Shown here: one piece after another, positions 9,224-17,336 of the stretch
Layout of the letters: every line of letters begins with the position of its first letter
Position numbering within the stretch: the first letter of the stretch is position 1
NCBI GenBank assembly: GCA_934167495.1
Contig: CAKPKP010000009.1
Span: 1 to 64,000 of the forward strand
Direction of reading: 5' to 3'
Length of the DNA stretch: 64,000 nt
Source: an uncultured Clostridia bacterium
GTDB lineage: Bacteria; Bacillota; Clostridia; TANB77; CAG-508
Program-made: the position numbers and the translations under genes
The notes under the pieces: model-generated
Seen by the model: only the letters and a program-made list of their open reading frames with translations
Database searches by the model: none
Told to the model about the DNA's origin: nothing

Positions 9224-9316
9224 TTTGTTCTTGTGCGAAAATTTATGAAATAAATTTTCCGTACAATGTAATTTTATATAATATGAAACTTGTATGACTT
9301 CCTATTATATAAAATT
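9224..9316 (-). repeat. dispersed palindromic element, degenerate copy
   Basis: In the element's own (plus-reading) direction, TTGTTCTTGTGCG is followed by hairpin B (GAAAATTTA, GAAA, TAAATTTTC) and by hairpin C with the 14-bp perfect arms AATTTTATATAATA and TATTATATAAAATT around a GACTTCC loop. The first hairpin (A) of the full copies is not recognisable here. The arm bases of hairpin B differ from the other copies but still pair. It lies between the valS terminator and the glycan-operon promoter. Confidence 0.7.
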
Positions 9317-9324
9317 CACATTAG

Positions 9325-9371
9325 AAAAAGATACCTTGTTTAAATTTTATTTTAAAAAAAGGTATCTTTTT
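9325..9371 (-). terminator. terminator downstream of valS
   Basis: AAAAAGATACCTT (9325-9337) pairs with AAGGTATCTTTTT (9359-9371), followed by T-rich sequence in the minus direction. The flanking A and T runs could make it work in both directions. Confidence 0.8.
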
Positions 9372-9378
9372 ATTCTTA

Positions 9379-12042
9379 TTAAGAATTTATATTATTCATT
9401 TTTTCTAATGATTCTACTACATTTTGTAACATCTCTTTATATTTTGAAAGTTTTTCTTTTTCCTCATTGATCTTAGCTTCTGGAGCCTTATTTATAAAAC
9501 CAGGATTTGATAACATTTTTTCTCCTCTTTGTACTTCTGCTTCTAATTTTTTCTTTTCTGTTTCTAATCTTTCTTTTTCTTCTTTCAAGTCTACCAAATC
9601 TTCGAAAGGAATAAATACTTGGAAATCATTTTCCATAATTGATATTGCATTTTCTGGTATTCCTTCTTTATTTTCTTGAATTATTATTTCATCTGCAAAT
9701 CCTAATTTTTGAATAAATGCTTTAGCAGAATTTATAGCTAATTTATAACTTGAAGTTACAAATATAAGTTTTGATTTTTTAGATGGATGAACATTCATTT
9801 TTGTTCTTATATTTCTTATATCTACTATTAATTTTTTAAATTCTTCAATTTGATTTTCTTCAGTATCATAATCAAATTCTTCTTTAATAGTTGGCCAGTC
9901 TGATATCATTAAATCTTTATCATCATATTTAACTAATTTAGAATATATTTCAGAAGTAACAAAAGGCATGAATGGATGTAATAATTTTAATGCTGTTCTG
10001 AAAACAGAATTTAAAACATATTCTGCTATTAATTTTGTTTCCTTATTTTCTGAATATAATCTTGGTTTAACCATTTCAATATACCAGTCACAGAATTCAT
10101 CCCAAATAAAATTATATACTTTATCTAAAGCTACACCTAAATCATAATTTTCCATGTTTCTTGTAACTTCAACTATAGTTTTATCTAATTTATTTATTAT
10201 CCATTTATCTTCAATATGAAGCTTTTCGTTTAACATATTTTCATTTTTTAAATTTATAATATCTTCTTCATTTTCAATATTCATTGTTATAAACTTAGCA
10301 GCATTCCAAATTTTATTTGCAAAATTTGATGCTTGATCTAATTTTTCTGGCATATATCTTATATCATTTCCAGCGGAAATTCCTAATATTAAAGAAAATC
10401 TTAAACTATCAGTTCCATACTTATCTATAACTTCTATTGGATCTATACCATTACCTAATGATTTAGACATTTTTCTACCTTGACTATCTCTTACAATTCC
10501 ATGTACCAAAACATCTTTAAATGGTTTCTTTCCTGTTAATTTCAATCCTTGTGTCATCATTCTTGATACCCAGAATGTTATAATATCATATCCTGTTACT
10601 AATACATTTGTTGGATAAAAATATTTATAATCTTCTGTTTCTTCTGGCCATCCTAAAGTTGAAAATGGCCATAGTGCTGAACTAAACCATGTATCTAAAG
10701 TATCTTCATCTTGAACTACATTAGTACTTGAACATTTTTCACACTTTGTTACTTTTTCTCTTGAAACATTTATATGATTACAATCTTTACAATAATAAGC
10801 TGGTATTCTATGTCCCCACCATAATTGTCTTGAAATGCACCAATCTTGTATGTTATCAAGCCAATTAAAGTACATTTTTTCATATCTTTTTGGTACAAAT
10901 TTAACTTCATCATTTCTAACACTATCTGCTGCAACTTTTGCTAAATCTTTCATTTTTACAAACCATTGCTCAGAAATTCTTGGCTCTATTGTGCTATGAC
11001 ATCTATAACACTTTCCAACATTATGAGTATAATCTTCTGTTTTTACTAAAGCTCCTATTTTTTCTAATTCTTCAACTATTAATTTTCTAGCCTCTATTGC
11101 TTTCATTCCCTTATACTCTGGAACTAAATCAAGCATTATAGAACTATCATCAAATACTTCTACAATTTCTAAATTATTTCTAATTCCAGCCTGATAATCA
11201 TTCATATCATGTGCTGGTGTAATTTTAACACAACCAGTTCCAAATTCTTTTTCAACAAAACTATCTGCTATTATAGGAATTTCTTTGTTCATTATTGGTA
11301 ATATACATTTTTTGCCTACAATATCTTTATATCTTTCATCATCTGGATGTACAGCAACAGCTGTATCTCCAAGCATTGTTTCTGGTCTTGTTGTTGCTAC
11401 AATTACATATTTATCTGAATCTTTTATTTTATATCTTATGTGCCATAAATGTGAATTTTCTTCTTCATATTCAACTTCTGCATCTGATATAGATGTATGG
11501 CAAGAAGGACACCAATTAATCATTCTTTTTCCCTTATATATTAATCCTTCTTCATATAATTTAACAAATTGTTCTAAAACAGCTTTAGATAATCCATCAT
11601 CTAAAGTAAATCTTCTTTTTTCCCAATCGCAAGAACAACCTAGCTTTCTTTGTTGCTTTTGTATAGTATCTCCAAACTCATTTGTCCAATCCCATGCTCT
11701 CTTTAAAAATCCATCTCTTCCAACATCTTCTTTGCTTAATCCTTCTTTCTTCATTTTTTCAACAACTTTTACTTCTGTTGCTATTGCGGCATGGTCTGTT
11801 CCTGGAAGCCATAAAGTATTATATCCTTGCATTCTTTTAAATCTTATTAGTATATCTTGAATAGTACCATCTAATGCATGACCCATATGTAATTTTCCAG
11901 TAACATTTGGTGGTGGCATCATTATACAATAAGGCTCTTTTGTTCTATCATCACTTGGTTTAAAATATCCCTTTTCTTCCCATTCGCTATACAATTTTTC
12001 TTCAAAATCTTTTGGATTAAATTTGTCATTTAATTTTTCCAT
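9379..12042 (-). CDS. valS: valine--tRNA ligase
   Basis: An 887-residue class Ia synthetase charging tRNA-Val in the cytoplasm. The N-terminus carries PPPNVTGKLHMGHA (HIGH motif, about residues 44-57) and GRKMSKSLGNG is the KMSKS loop. Zinc-type cysteine pairs occur in the CP1 region and in CKDCNHINVSREKVTKCEKC. The editing domain contains TTRPETMLGDTAVAVHP. The protein ends in the long coiled-coil arm typical of bacterial ValRS (LKEEKERLETEKKKLEAEV region). It is transcribed with the epimerase-like gene 24 bp upstream, under the T-box at 13056-13303. The length is normal for the family. Confidence 0.97.
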   Translation of the reverse strand: MEKLNDKFNPKDFEEKLYSEWEEKGYFKPSDDRTKEPYCIMMPPPNVTGKLHMGHALDGTIQDILIRFKRMQGYNTLWLPGTDHAAIATEVKVVEKMKKEGLSKEDVGRDGFLKRAWDWTNEFGDTIQKQQRKLGCSCDWEKRRFTLDDGLSKAVLEQFVKLYEEGLIYKGKRMINWCPSCHTSISDAEVEYEEENSHLWHIRYKIKDSDKYVIVATTRPETMLGDTAVAVHPDDERYKDIVGKKCILPIMNKEIPIIADSFVEKEFGTGCVKITPAHDMNDYQAGIRNNLEIVEVFDDSSIMLDLVPEYKGMKAIEARKLIVEELEKIGALVKTEDYTHNVGKCYRCHSTIEPRISEQWFVKMKDLAKVAADSVRNDEVKFVPKRYEKMYFNWLDNIQDWCISRQLWWGHRIPAYYCKDCNHINVSREKVTKCEKCSSTNVVQDEDTLDTWFSSALWPFSTLGWPEETEDYKYFYPTNVLVTGYDIITFWVSRMMTQGLKLTGKKPFKDVLVHGIVRDSQGRKMSKSLGNGIDPIEVIDKYGTDSLRFSLILGISAGNDIRYMPEKLDQASNFANKIWNAAKFITMNIENEEDIINLKNENMLNEKLHIEDKWIINKLDKTIVEVTRNMENYDLGVALDKVYNFIWDEFCDWYIEMVKPRLYSENKETKLIAEYVLNSVFRTALKLLHPFMPFVTSEIYSKLVKYDDKDLMISDWPTIKEEFDYDTEENQIEEFKKLIVDIRNIRTKMNVHPSKKSKLIFVTSSYKLAINSAKAFIQKLGFADEIIIQENKEGIPENAISIMENDFQVFIPFEDLVDLKEEKERLETEKKKLEAEVQRGEKMLSNPGFINKAPEAKINEEKEKLSKYKEMLQNVVESLEKMNNINS

Positions 12043-12066
12043 TACTTTACCTCCTTAAATTTTCTA

Positions 12067-12888
12067 TTAGCTAAAAAATTCAACTTCATATTTACATTCA
12101 AAATTTTCATTTTGCTTTAATTTTATAATATTTTCTTTTTCTTCAAATTTTCCACTGCTATCTATTTTATCTGCGGTGTTAAACCAAGGTTCTATACATA
12201 CAAATGGAGCTCCTTGTTTTGACCACACTGCTAAATATGGAAAATCTTTAAAATTAAAAGTTAATATTTTTTCTTCGTTTTGTTTTAAAGTAATTTTATT
12301 TGAGCTTATATTTTTCATTATTATTGCATCACTATTAAAAATATCTTTATCTAGTTTTATTGTATTTCCTAATATATATTTTTCTTTTTCTACCTTTTTT
12401 GCAATTAATCCATCTTCTAATTGTAAAACTTCTATATTATTCTCTTCATTTTCAAATTCCAACTTACAATTGCCAGAACTGTAATCACATTTAAATGCTG
12501 GATGTCCACCTATTCCAAACATTATTACTTTATTTGATTTATTTTGTACATTATATTTTGTTATAAGCTTATTATTCTCTACTTCATATGACACATATAA
12601 TTCAAATTCATATGGATATTTTTCTAGAGTTTCTGCGTTTGAAGTTAAAACATATTTATTTTCGCCTATCTTCTTAAACTCCATATCTCTTGCAAATCCA
12701 TGTTGTCCCATTTTATATATTTTACCTTCAATCTCTGTTTGATTATCTTTTAACTTGCCTACTATTGGAAATAATATTGGAGCATGTCTATTCCAAAAAC
12801 TTTCTCCATCATGAATTTTCTCTTTCCCGTTTAATTTACAGCTTATTAATTCAGCACCTTTACTTGTAGTTTTAATTTCTAACATCAT
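12067..12888 (-). CDS. aldose 1-epimerase family protein (YeaD/LacX-like)
   Basis: A 273-residue protein of the galactose mutarotase fold. Visible landmarks are KGAELISCKLNGKE near the N-terminus, HAPILFPIVGKLKDN, GQHGFARDMEF, GIGGHPAF and the late CIEPWFNTAD segment, which in the family carry the catalytic His and Glu. This subgroup acts on hexose or hexose-6-phosphate anomers; its substrate is unknown. It is the first gene after the valine T-box and is followed by valS, so its expression should follow valine tRNA charging, an unusual pairing. Two adjacent ATGs (12888, 12885) follow GAGGTG. Confidence 0.85.
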   Translation of the reverse strand: MMLEIKTTSKGAELISCKLNGKEKIHDGESFWNRHAPILFPIVGKLKDNQTEIEGKIYKMGQHGFARDMEFKKIGENKYVLTSNAETLEKYPYEFELYVSYEVENNKLITKYNVQNKSNKVIMFGIGGHPAFKCDYSSGNCKLEFENEENNIEVLQLEDGLIAKKVEKEKYILGNTIKLDKDIFNSDAIIMKNISSNKITLKQNEEKILTFNFKDFPYLAVWSKQGAPFVCIEPWFNTADKIDSSGKFEEKENIIKLKQNENFECKYEVEFFS

Positions 12889-12907
12889 AACACCTCAATT
12901 CTTTAAA

Positions 12908-13056
12908 GAACAAAAGCGGACATTAATAACTTTTGTACTTATTAAAACATTTTGAAGTCCGCGTCTTTGTTCGTGCGCGAAATTTGCACATAGCAAATTT
13001 CTGTACAAAGTATTTATATTATAGGAAGTTCAGCGAACTTTCCTATAATATAAATA
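12908..13056 (+). repeat. dispersed palindromic element, full copy
   Basis: Three hairpins in order. A: GAACAAAAGCGGAC (12908-12921) with GTCCGCGTCTTTGTTC (12957-12972). B: GAAATTTGC, ACATA, GCAAATTTC. C: arms of about 20 bp around an AGC loop, with one bulge, ending at 13056. The copy directly abuts the T-box terminator stem, so on the minus strand the U-rich stretch after that stem is the element's own outer arm. It separates the T-box from the first ORF. Confidence 0.85.
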
Positions 13057-13303
13057 AAGACATTTCACCCATAGCTAAGGGCGAAATGTCTTTACGCGGT
13101 ACCACCTTATTTATTACATTATTATTTGTAACTTCTCTTAGATTTTAACGTTTCTTAAACGAATATATTTACTACTATTTCAATATATCAGCTCCAAAGC
13201 TACTTCAATTTACCTTTTCTAAAAGGAACTCTCAGCTACTATTCCTTATCTCTGATAGATAGAATTAAATTTACTACTCTTTTTCTTTGCTTTTAAATTT
13301 TCT
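13056..13303 (-). promoter_or_regulatory. T-box leader (valine type)
   Basis: The minus strand carries the T-box sequence AAGGTGGTACCGCG (13108-13095), followed by a terminator stem GACATTTCGCCC / GGGTGAAATGTC (13056-13093). Upstream is a long stem I with GAGA-type motifs and a GAAGTAGCTTTGGAGC segment. I read GTA (13203-13201, a Val codon) as the specifier, in agreement with valS downstream. Uncharged tRNA-Val would stabilise the antiterminator. The T-box call is firm; the specifier position is my reading. Confidence 0.9.
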
Positions 13304-13305
13304 AT

Positions 13306-13334
13306 ATTATACAGTAATATAGAATAAAATTCAA
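13306..13334 (-). promoter_or_regulatory. promoter of the T-box/valS transcript
   Basis: TTGAAT (13334-13329), 17 bp, TATAAT (13311-13306) on the minus strand, immediately upstream of stem I. Confidence 0.75.
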
Positions 13335-13357
13335 TATAATTTATGAATTTTATTACA

Positions 13358-13717
13358 TTATCTATATCTTCTATAATTGCAATATGATATTTTAGGTTCT
13401 TTTTCTTCATCTAACATAGAACGTATACTTCTGCCACACATGCAAGAATCATCATTGTCATCATTATTATTCTCATCTGAATTATTATCTATGTAGTTTT
13501 GAAGTGCTTTTACTAAAAATGCTACTAGAAAAGATAATATCGTATAAACTATTGTTGCTATTAAAAAAGTTTCGTCAAAAAAAGCAAATGTTATTACTAA
13601 AAAAATCGAAAATGTTATTCCTGCAATTTTAAATGGACAATTTAATATTGTTTCAAAAATTGCTGATAGAATAATTACAGCAACTGGAAACGCAAAAAAT
13701 ATTAACAATGTATTCAT
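13358..13717 (-). CDS. small membrane protein of unknown function
   Basis: A 119-residue protein with three hydrophobic segments (about residues 3-22, 30-50 and 55-80). An Asp/Asn-rich hydrophilic tail follows, containing a Cys pair (CMCGRS) and a basic Tyr/Arg end. I do not recognise the family. The start is the ATG at 13717, served by AAAAGGAGA 8 nt upstream; an upstream in-frame ATG (13735) overlaps that site. It lies between the T-box promoter and truA on the same strand and probably ends the truA transcript. Confidence 0.65.
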   Translation of the reverse strand: MNTLLIFFAFPVAVIILSAIFETILNCPFKIAGITFSIFLVITFAFFDETFLIATIVYTILSFLVAFLVKALQNYIDNNSDENNNDDNDDSCMCGRSIRSMLDEEKEPKISYCNYRRYR

Positions 13718-13778
13718 AAGAAATCTCCTTTTCATACTAATTTACTTCATATTATTCTTTAGCGTTTCCTTTTGTTAC

Positions 13779-14513
13779 TTAATAATTTACTTCCATTAAA
13801 TATAATCCATGTGGAGGTAAAGTTTTACCTGCATTTTCTCTTTTTTTGCTTTCTATTATTTTTGGAATATCTTCTGGTTCTATTTTTCCCAGCCCAACAT
13901 CTACAAGAGTTCCAGCAATTATTCTTACCATATTATATAAGAATCCATTTCCTGTAAGCTCAATATAAATTTTTTCATCTTTATCTATAATCTCTGCTTT
14001 ATATATTTCTCTTACACTGCTTTTGCTACTAGTTCCACTCGCTTTAAAAGCTGAAAAATCATGTTTTCCCTCAAAATATTTTATAGCTTCTTTCATTTTA
14101 TCTACATTTAATTTTACTGGCATATGATATTCTAAATCCTTATATATAGCCGTTCCCTGTTCTGAATTATTTATTATATATCTATATCTTTTATTGTGAA
14201 CACTATATCTACTGTGAAATTTCTCATCTACTTCTTCTGCTGATTTTATTACTATTGTCTTCTTAAGCTTAGAATTTATTGCTATTGCAAACTTCTCTAT
14301 TGGAATCTTGCTATTAGTATAAAAATTTGCAGTCTGCCCAAAACTATGTACCCCTGCATCTGTTCTACCTGATGCAATTAAATTTATTTCTTCATTTGTA
14401 AGCTCTCCTATTGCTCTTTCAATTTCACCTTGTATATTTAGTTTATTAGGCTGTTTTTGCCATCCATTAAAACCTTTTCCATTATATTCTATTATTAATT
14501 TTATATTTCTCAT
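13779..14513 (-). CDS. truA: tRNA pseudouridine(38-40) synthase
   Basis: A 244-residue protein. The catalytic Asp lies in ASGRTDAGVHSFGQ (about residue 51) and the opening IEYNGKGFNGWQKQPN is the classical TruA N-terminus. RYRYIINN and FLYNMVRIIAGTLVDVG are further family signatures. It isomerises U38-U40 in the anticodon stem-loop of tRNAs. The length is typical. It is preceded by dacA on the same strand, about 40 bp away. Confidence 0.95.
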   Translation of the reverse strand: MRNIKLIIEYNGKGFNGWQKQPNKLNIQGEIERAIGELTNEEINLIASGRTDAGVHSFGQTANFYTNSKIPIEKFAIAINSKLKKTIVIKSAEEVDEKFHSRYSVHNKRYRYIINNSEQGTAIYKDLEYHMPVKLNVDKMKEAIKYFEGKHDFSAFKASGTSSKSSVREIYKAEIIDKDEKIYIELTGNGFLYNMVRIIAGTLVDVGLGKIEPEDIPKIIESKKRENAGKTLPPHGLYLMEVNY

Positions 14514-14555
14514 TTCTACCTCTATATTTTATTAAAGACGAGTGTTAACTCGCCT

Positions 14556-15476
14556 TTAATTATTATCTTTCTTTACATTTGTCTCTTTATTTTTCTTATT
14601 CCAAAATTTTATTTTATTTTGATTTTCTTCTGGAATAAATCTTTCTGTAACAATATTTTTTAATAATATTTTCTTTAAAACATCTTCTTTTACGTCTGCA
14701 ATTAAAGTTCCATCTTTGGCTATAGACATTTTTCCTGTTTCTTCTGAAACTATTACAACTATTGCATCAGATTCTTTTGAAATTCCGATGGCAGCTCTGT
14801 GTCTAGTTCCAAGCTCTCTTGCAATATCTTTATCATCTGCAAGTGGTAACATACAAGATGCAGCAGCTATTTTATTATCTCTAATTACAACTGCACCATC
14901 ATGTAAAGGTGTCTTAGGTACAAATATATTTACTAATAATTGTGGTGAAATTTCTGAATTCATTTCTATACCAGTTGAAATAATATCTGGTATTTTTATA
15001 TCTCTTTCAATTACTATTAAAGCTCCTGTTTTAGTATTTGAAAGCTCCGTAGCAGCAATCGCTATTTTATAAACATTTTCTTTTGTCTTTGCTTCAATTT
15101 CTTTATCAAATCCAAAAAACTTTGTTATCTTACTAGTACCTAATTGCTCTAATCCTCTTCTTAATTCTGGTTGGAATATAACTATCAGCATAAAGGCTCC
15201 ATATGTCATAACAGATGACAATATGTAATTTAAAATCTTCAATCCAAAAAGACCACTGAAAAAAGTTACAACTATTAGTAATAAAATTCCTTTAAATAAT
15301 TGACTAGCCCTAGTGTTTTTAAACATCTCTAAAAATTTTTTTAATAAAAATAACACTATTAATATATCAATTGCTGTTAAAATTAATCTAACTGGATTTT
15401 CATACAAAGATTGTAAATATCCAATTATATTTTCTTCGTAAAATGTTTTAAATGAAAATAATACCGTCTCTTTCAT
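14556..15476 (-). CDS. dacA: membrane-bound diadenylate cyclase (c-di-AMP synthase)
   Basis: A 306-residue CdaA/DacA-type enzyme. Three transmembrane helices (about residues 30-110) precede a DAC domain with the DGA motif (PLHDGAVVIRD) and the RHR motif (GTRHRAAIGIS), which bind two ATP molecules. It makes cyclic di-AMP, which controls potassium and osmolyte uptake and wall homeostasis in Firmicutes. In many relatives it is followed by cdaR and glmM; here the next gene is truA and no cdaR is visible. The assigned ATG at 15476 has no Shine-Dalgarno sequence at normal distance; see the leader entry. Confidence 0.95.
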   Translation of the reverse strand: MKETVLFSFKTFYEENIIGYLQSLYENPVRLILTAIDILIVLFLLKKFLEMFKNTRASQLFKGILLLIVVTFFSGLFGLKILNYILSSVMTYGAFMLIVIFQPELRRGLEQLGTSKITKFFGFDKEIEAKTKENVYKIAIAATELSNTKTGALIVIERDIKIPDIISTGIEMNSEISPQLLVNIFVPKTPLHDGAVVIRDNKIAAASCMLPLADDKDIARELGTRHRAAIGISKESDAIVVIVSEETGKMSIAKDGTLIADVKEDVLKKILLKNIVTERFIPEENQNKIKFWNKKNKETNVKKDNN

Positions 15477-15483
15477 ATATTTT

Positions 15484-15514
15484 TATGATATATAAATATA
15501 TCATAGCCTCCTTT
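15484..15514 (-). promoter_or_regulatory. Shine-Dalgarno sequence of dacA spaced by a palindromic hairpin
   Basis: AAAGGAGG (15514-15507) lies about 30 nt before the dacA ATG. A 22-nt perfect palindrome (15505-15484, arms TATGATATAT and ATATATCATA) fills most of the gap. If it folds, 8 nt of single strand remain between the Shine-Dalgarno sequence and the ATG, the normal distance. Folding as the switch is an inference. Confidence 0.55.
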
Positions 15515-15532
15515 CTAAATTTAAATTAATAT

Positions 15533-15580
15533 AGAGACCGTAATACGGTATATATTACTTTTTTTACCGATTAAGTCTCT
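15533..15580 (-). promoter_or_regulatory. structured leader upstream of dacA
   Basis: AGAGAC (15533-15538) pairs with GTCTCT (15575-15580), enclosing CGGTA (15546-15550) with TACCG (15565-15569). A competing local hairpin CCGTA-A-TACGG (15538-15548) would break the first fold. There is no T tail, so it is not an ordinary terminator. Confidence 0.4.
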
Positions 15581-15614
15581 ATTTTGCCATTAATATATTT
15601 ATTATAAACATACA

Positions 15615-15731
15615 TTATGCAAATATATAATTATTAAATAAATAGTATAGAAATGTTCCGAACATTGAAAATACCATTAAAAATACTAATAATCCTGCTA
15701 AAATTTTTGTAAATATTCTACTTTTATCCAT
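15615..15731 (-). CDS. 38-residue single-pass membrane protein
   Basis: ATG at 15731 preceded by AAGAGG at about 8 nt, stop TAA at 15617-15615. The product begins MDKSRIFTKILAGLLVFLMV and is one hydrophobic helix (about residues 8-34) with a basic N-terminal end, predicted inside. It resembles the very small membrane proteins found beside envelope genes in Clostridia (DUF4044-like), but identity is uncertain. It sits upstream of dacA on the same strand and may share its transcript. Confidence 0.6.
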   Translation of the reverse strand: MDKSRIFTKILAGLLVFLMVFSMFGTFLYYLFNNYIFA

Positions 15732-15812
15732 ATCACAATACCTCTTTTCCTTATATATTTGTTATAACATATAGCAAAATTTTTTTCAATAGAAATTTTT
15801 TCAACTTTTATA

Positions 15813-16742
15813 TTATTTTTCTGTTTCTTTTACAATATAAATTGGTCTATTTTTTACTTCTAAATATGTTTTAGATAAATATTGTCCTATTATTCCTATA
15901 CAAAATAGTTGAACACCACTTACTAAGAAAATTATACATACCATAGATGGCCAACCACTTGTAGGGTCACCATATATTAATGTTCTTACTATTATTACTA
16001 CTATAAATAAAAATGCAATTAAGCAAAATAACATTCCTACTATAGATGATAATACTAGTGGAAATGTAGTAAAAGCTGTTATACCTTCTAATGCATATTT
16101 AAACAATTTCCAAAAAGACCATTTAGATTCTCCAGCAACTCTTTTTACATTTTCATATTCAAACCATTTTGTGTTAAATCCAACAAAACTAAATAACCCT
16201 TTAGAATAACGATTATATTCTTTTAGAGATATTATTGCATCTACCATTTGCCTTGTCATTAATCTATAATCTCTTGCTCCATCTACCATTTCAATTTTTG
16301 ACATTTTATTTATTAATCTATAGAACATTCTTGCAAAAAAACTTCTAATTACAGGTTCACCTTTTCTTGTTACTCTTCTAGTTGCAACGCAATCATATCC
16401 TTCGTTTTTTAGTGTATCAAACATTTTCTTTAAAAGTGATGGTGGATCTTGCATATCTGCATCCATTATCGTAACGTAATCTCCTGTACTTTCTCTAAGT
16501 CCTGCAAGCATTGCAGCTTCTTTTCCAAAATTTCTTGAGAAAGATATATATCTTACTCTTGCATCATTTTTTCTAAATTCTTTTACTAAATCTAAAGTTT
16601 TATCTTTTGAGCCATCATCTACAAATATATATTCAAATTCTACATTTTCAAATTCTTTTGATACCTTAATTATTTCATTATAAAATATTGGTAAAGCCTT
16701 TTCCTCATTATAACAAGGTACAACTATAGACATTTTTTCCAT
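15813..16742 (-). CDS. family 2 glycosyltransferase, polyprenyl-phosphate sugar synthase type (GtrB/YkcC-like)
   Basis: A 309-residue protein. The GT2 domain covers residues 1-230 with VVPCYNEEKALP, YIFVDDGSKDKT and the DADMQDPP metal/sugar-nucleotide motif. Two transmembrane helices (about 232-260 and 268-292) follow, as in GtrB and YkcC, which load a sugar onto undecaprenyl phosphate on the cytoplasmic face. The partner flippase or GT-C transferase is not adjacent. It has AGGAGC upstream of its ATG. Confidence 0.88.
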   Translation of the reverse strand: MEKMSIVVPCYNEEKALPIFYNEIIKVSKEFENVEFEYIFVDDGSKDKTLDLVKEFRKNDARVRYISFSRNFGKEAAMLAGLRESTGDYVTIMDADMQDPPSLLKKMFDTLKNEGYDCVATRRVTRKGEPVIRSFFARMFYRLINKMSKIEMVDGARDYRLMTRQMVDAIISLKEYNRYSKGLFSFVGFNTKWFEYENVKRVAGESKWSFWKLFKYALEGITAFTTFPLVLSSIVGMLFCLIAFLFIVVIIVRTLIYGDPTSGWPSMVCIIFLVSGVQLFCIGIIGQYLSKTYLEVKNRPIYIVKETEK

Positions 16743-16879
16743 TTAGTGCTCCTTTCAAAAAGCTCTATTCTTGCTTATATTTTGTATTAATTTTCATTAT
16801 TATATTAGCACTTTTCTAAAAATAACACAATACCCATAACATTTTTATATAATTATTAAAGTTATTTTTCTTCAAAGCG

Positions 16880-16908
16880 TTGTAAATTATGTAAACGTGT
16901 GATATAAT
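16880..16908 (+). promoter_or_regulatory. promoter of cassette 2
   Basis: TTGTAA (16880-16885), 17 bp, TATAAT (16903-16908). The spacer segment TTATGTAAACGTGTGA is close to those of the 0.7-kb and 63.8-kb promoters. Confidence 0.8.
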
Positions 16909-16941
16909 AGTTTTACATTTTTTAGAAAGGAGCTGTATATT

Positions 16942-17163
16942 ATGAACTCAGTTGAGCATAGTATTCAGAATTTGATGCCTAAAAACATCTCAGAGGAAGA
17001 GGAAATTCGTAGGATTCAGGATGCCAAAAAAGGAGATACACTGTACACTGCTTACGCATTCAATGACGCTCTCAATGAACGTTATGAGGAAATACTCAGA
17101 AAAGCTAATGTGTCTTACTCAACAGGACATACTGGAGAATCAATAATCTATACGAAAATATAA
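16942..17163 (+). CDS. orphan 73-residue protein (cassette 2)
   Basis: A small acidic, probably helical protein that I do not recognise (ISEEEEIRRIQDAKKGD, LNERYEEILRKANV). No signal peptide or membrane segment. AAAGGAG lies 9 nt before the ATG. Codons such as GAG, CAG, CTC and CGT are common, unlike the adjacent core genes. It forms a complete single-gene unit with a 17-bp-spaced promoter upstream and a perfect-palindrome terminator downstream, inserted between two minus-strand operons. Confidence 0.7.
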   Translation: MNSVEHSIQNLMPKNISEEEEIRRIQDAKKGDTLYTAYAFNDALNERYEEILRKANVSYSTGHTGESIIYTKI

Positions 17164-17194
17164 TCTTTCGCAATTCTCCGAAGCAAAAAGAAGG

Positions 17195-17224
17195 GCCTAA
17201 TTCAATTGAATTAGGCTTTTTTTT
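17195..17224 (+). terminator. terminator of cassette 2
   Basis: GCCTAATTCAATTGAATTAGGC (17195-17216) is a 22-nt perfect palindrome followed by eight T residues. Confidence 0.9.
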
Positions 17225-17230
17225 ATCTAA

Positions 17231-17292
17231 CTTTCTATAATATAAATACTTTGTAAAATATTTGACTTGAATAAATTTGCACCAGAACAAAA
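17231..17292 (-). repeat. dispersed palindromic element, truncated degenerate copy
   Basis: Reading the minus strand, TTTGTTC...GTGCAAATTT then ACAAAGTATTTATATTATAG-AAGTT matches the 12.9-kb copy over the junction between hairpin B and the left arm of hairpin C. The right arm of C is missing. It starts a few bases after the cassette-2 terminator. Confidence 0.6.
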
Positions 17293-17336
17293 ACATTAAT
17301 TTACAAATGTTATAATATTGAAAATATTGTTATCGT

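Noticed and set aside
11285..11860. Long open frame (191 codons) on the plus strand opposite valS
   Set aside because: It is the antisense shadow of conserved ValRS codons; no ribosome binding site, no recognisable domain.
12908..13056. Palindromic element as an insertion sequence
   Set aside because: At about 150 bp it has no coding frame, and no transposase is seen anywhere in the window; a non-autonomous or RNA-level element is more likely.
15440..15505. Possible 18-codon leader peptide starting at the ATG inside the palindrome next to the dacA Shine-Dalgarno sequence
   Set aside because: Only 2 nt separate the Shine-Dalgarno sequence from that ATG, too short for good initiation; the hairpin-bridging explanation gives normal spacing for dacA itself.
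17105..17296. 63-codon minus-strand frame opposite cassette 2
   Set aside because: It runs through the cassette-2 terminator and the degenerate palindromic copy; no ribosome binding site.
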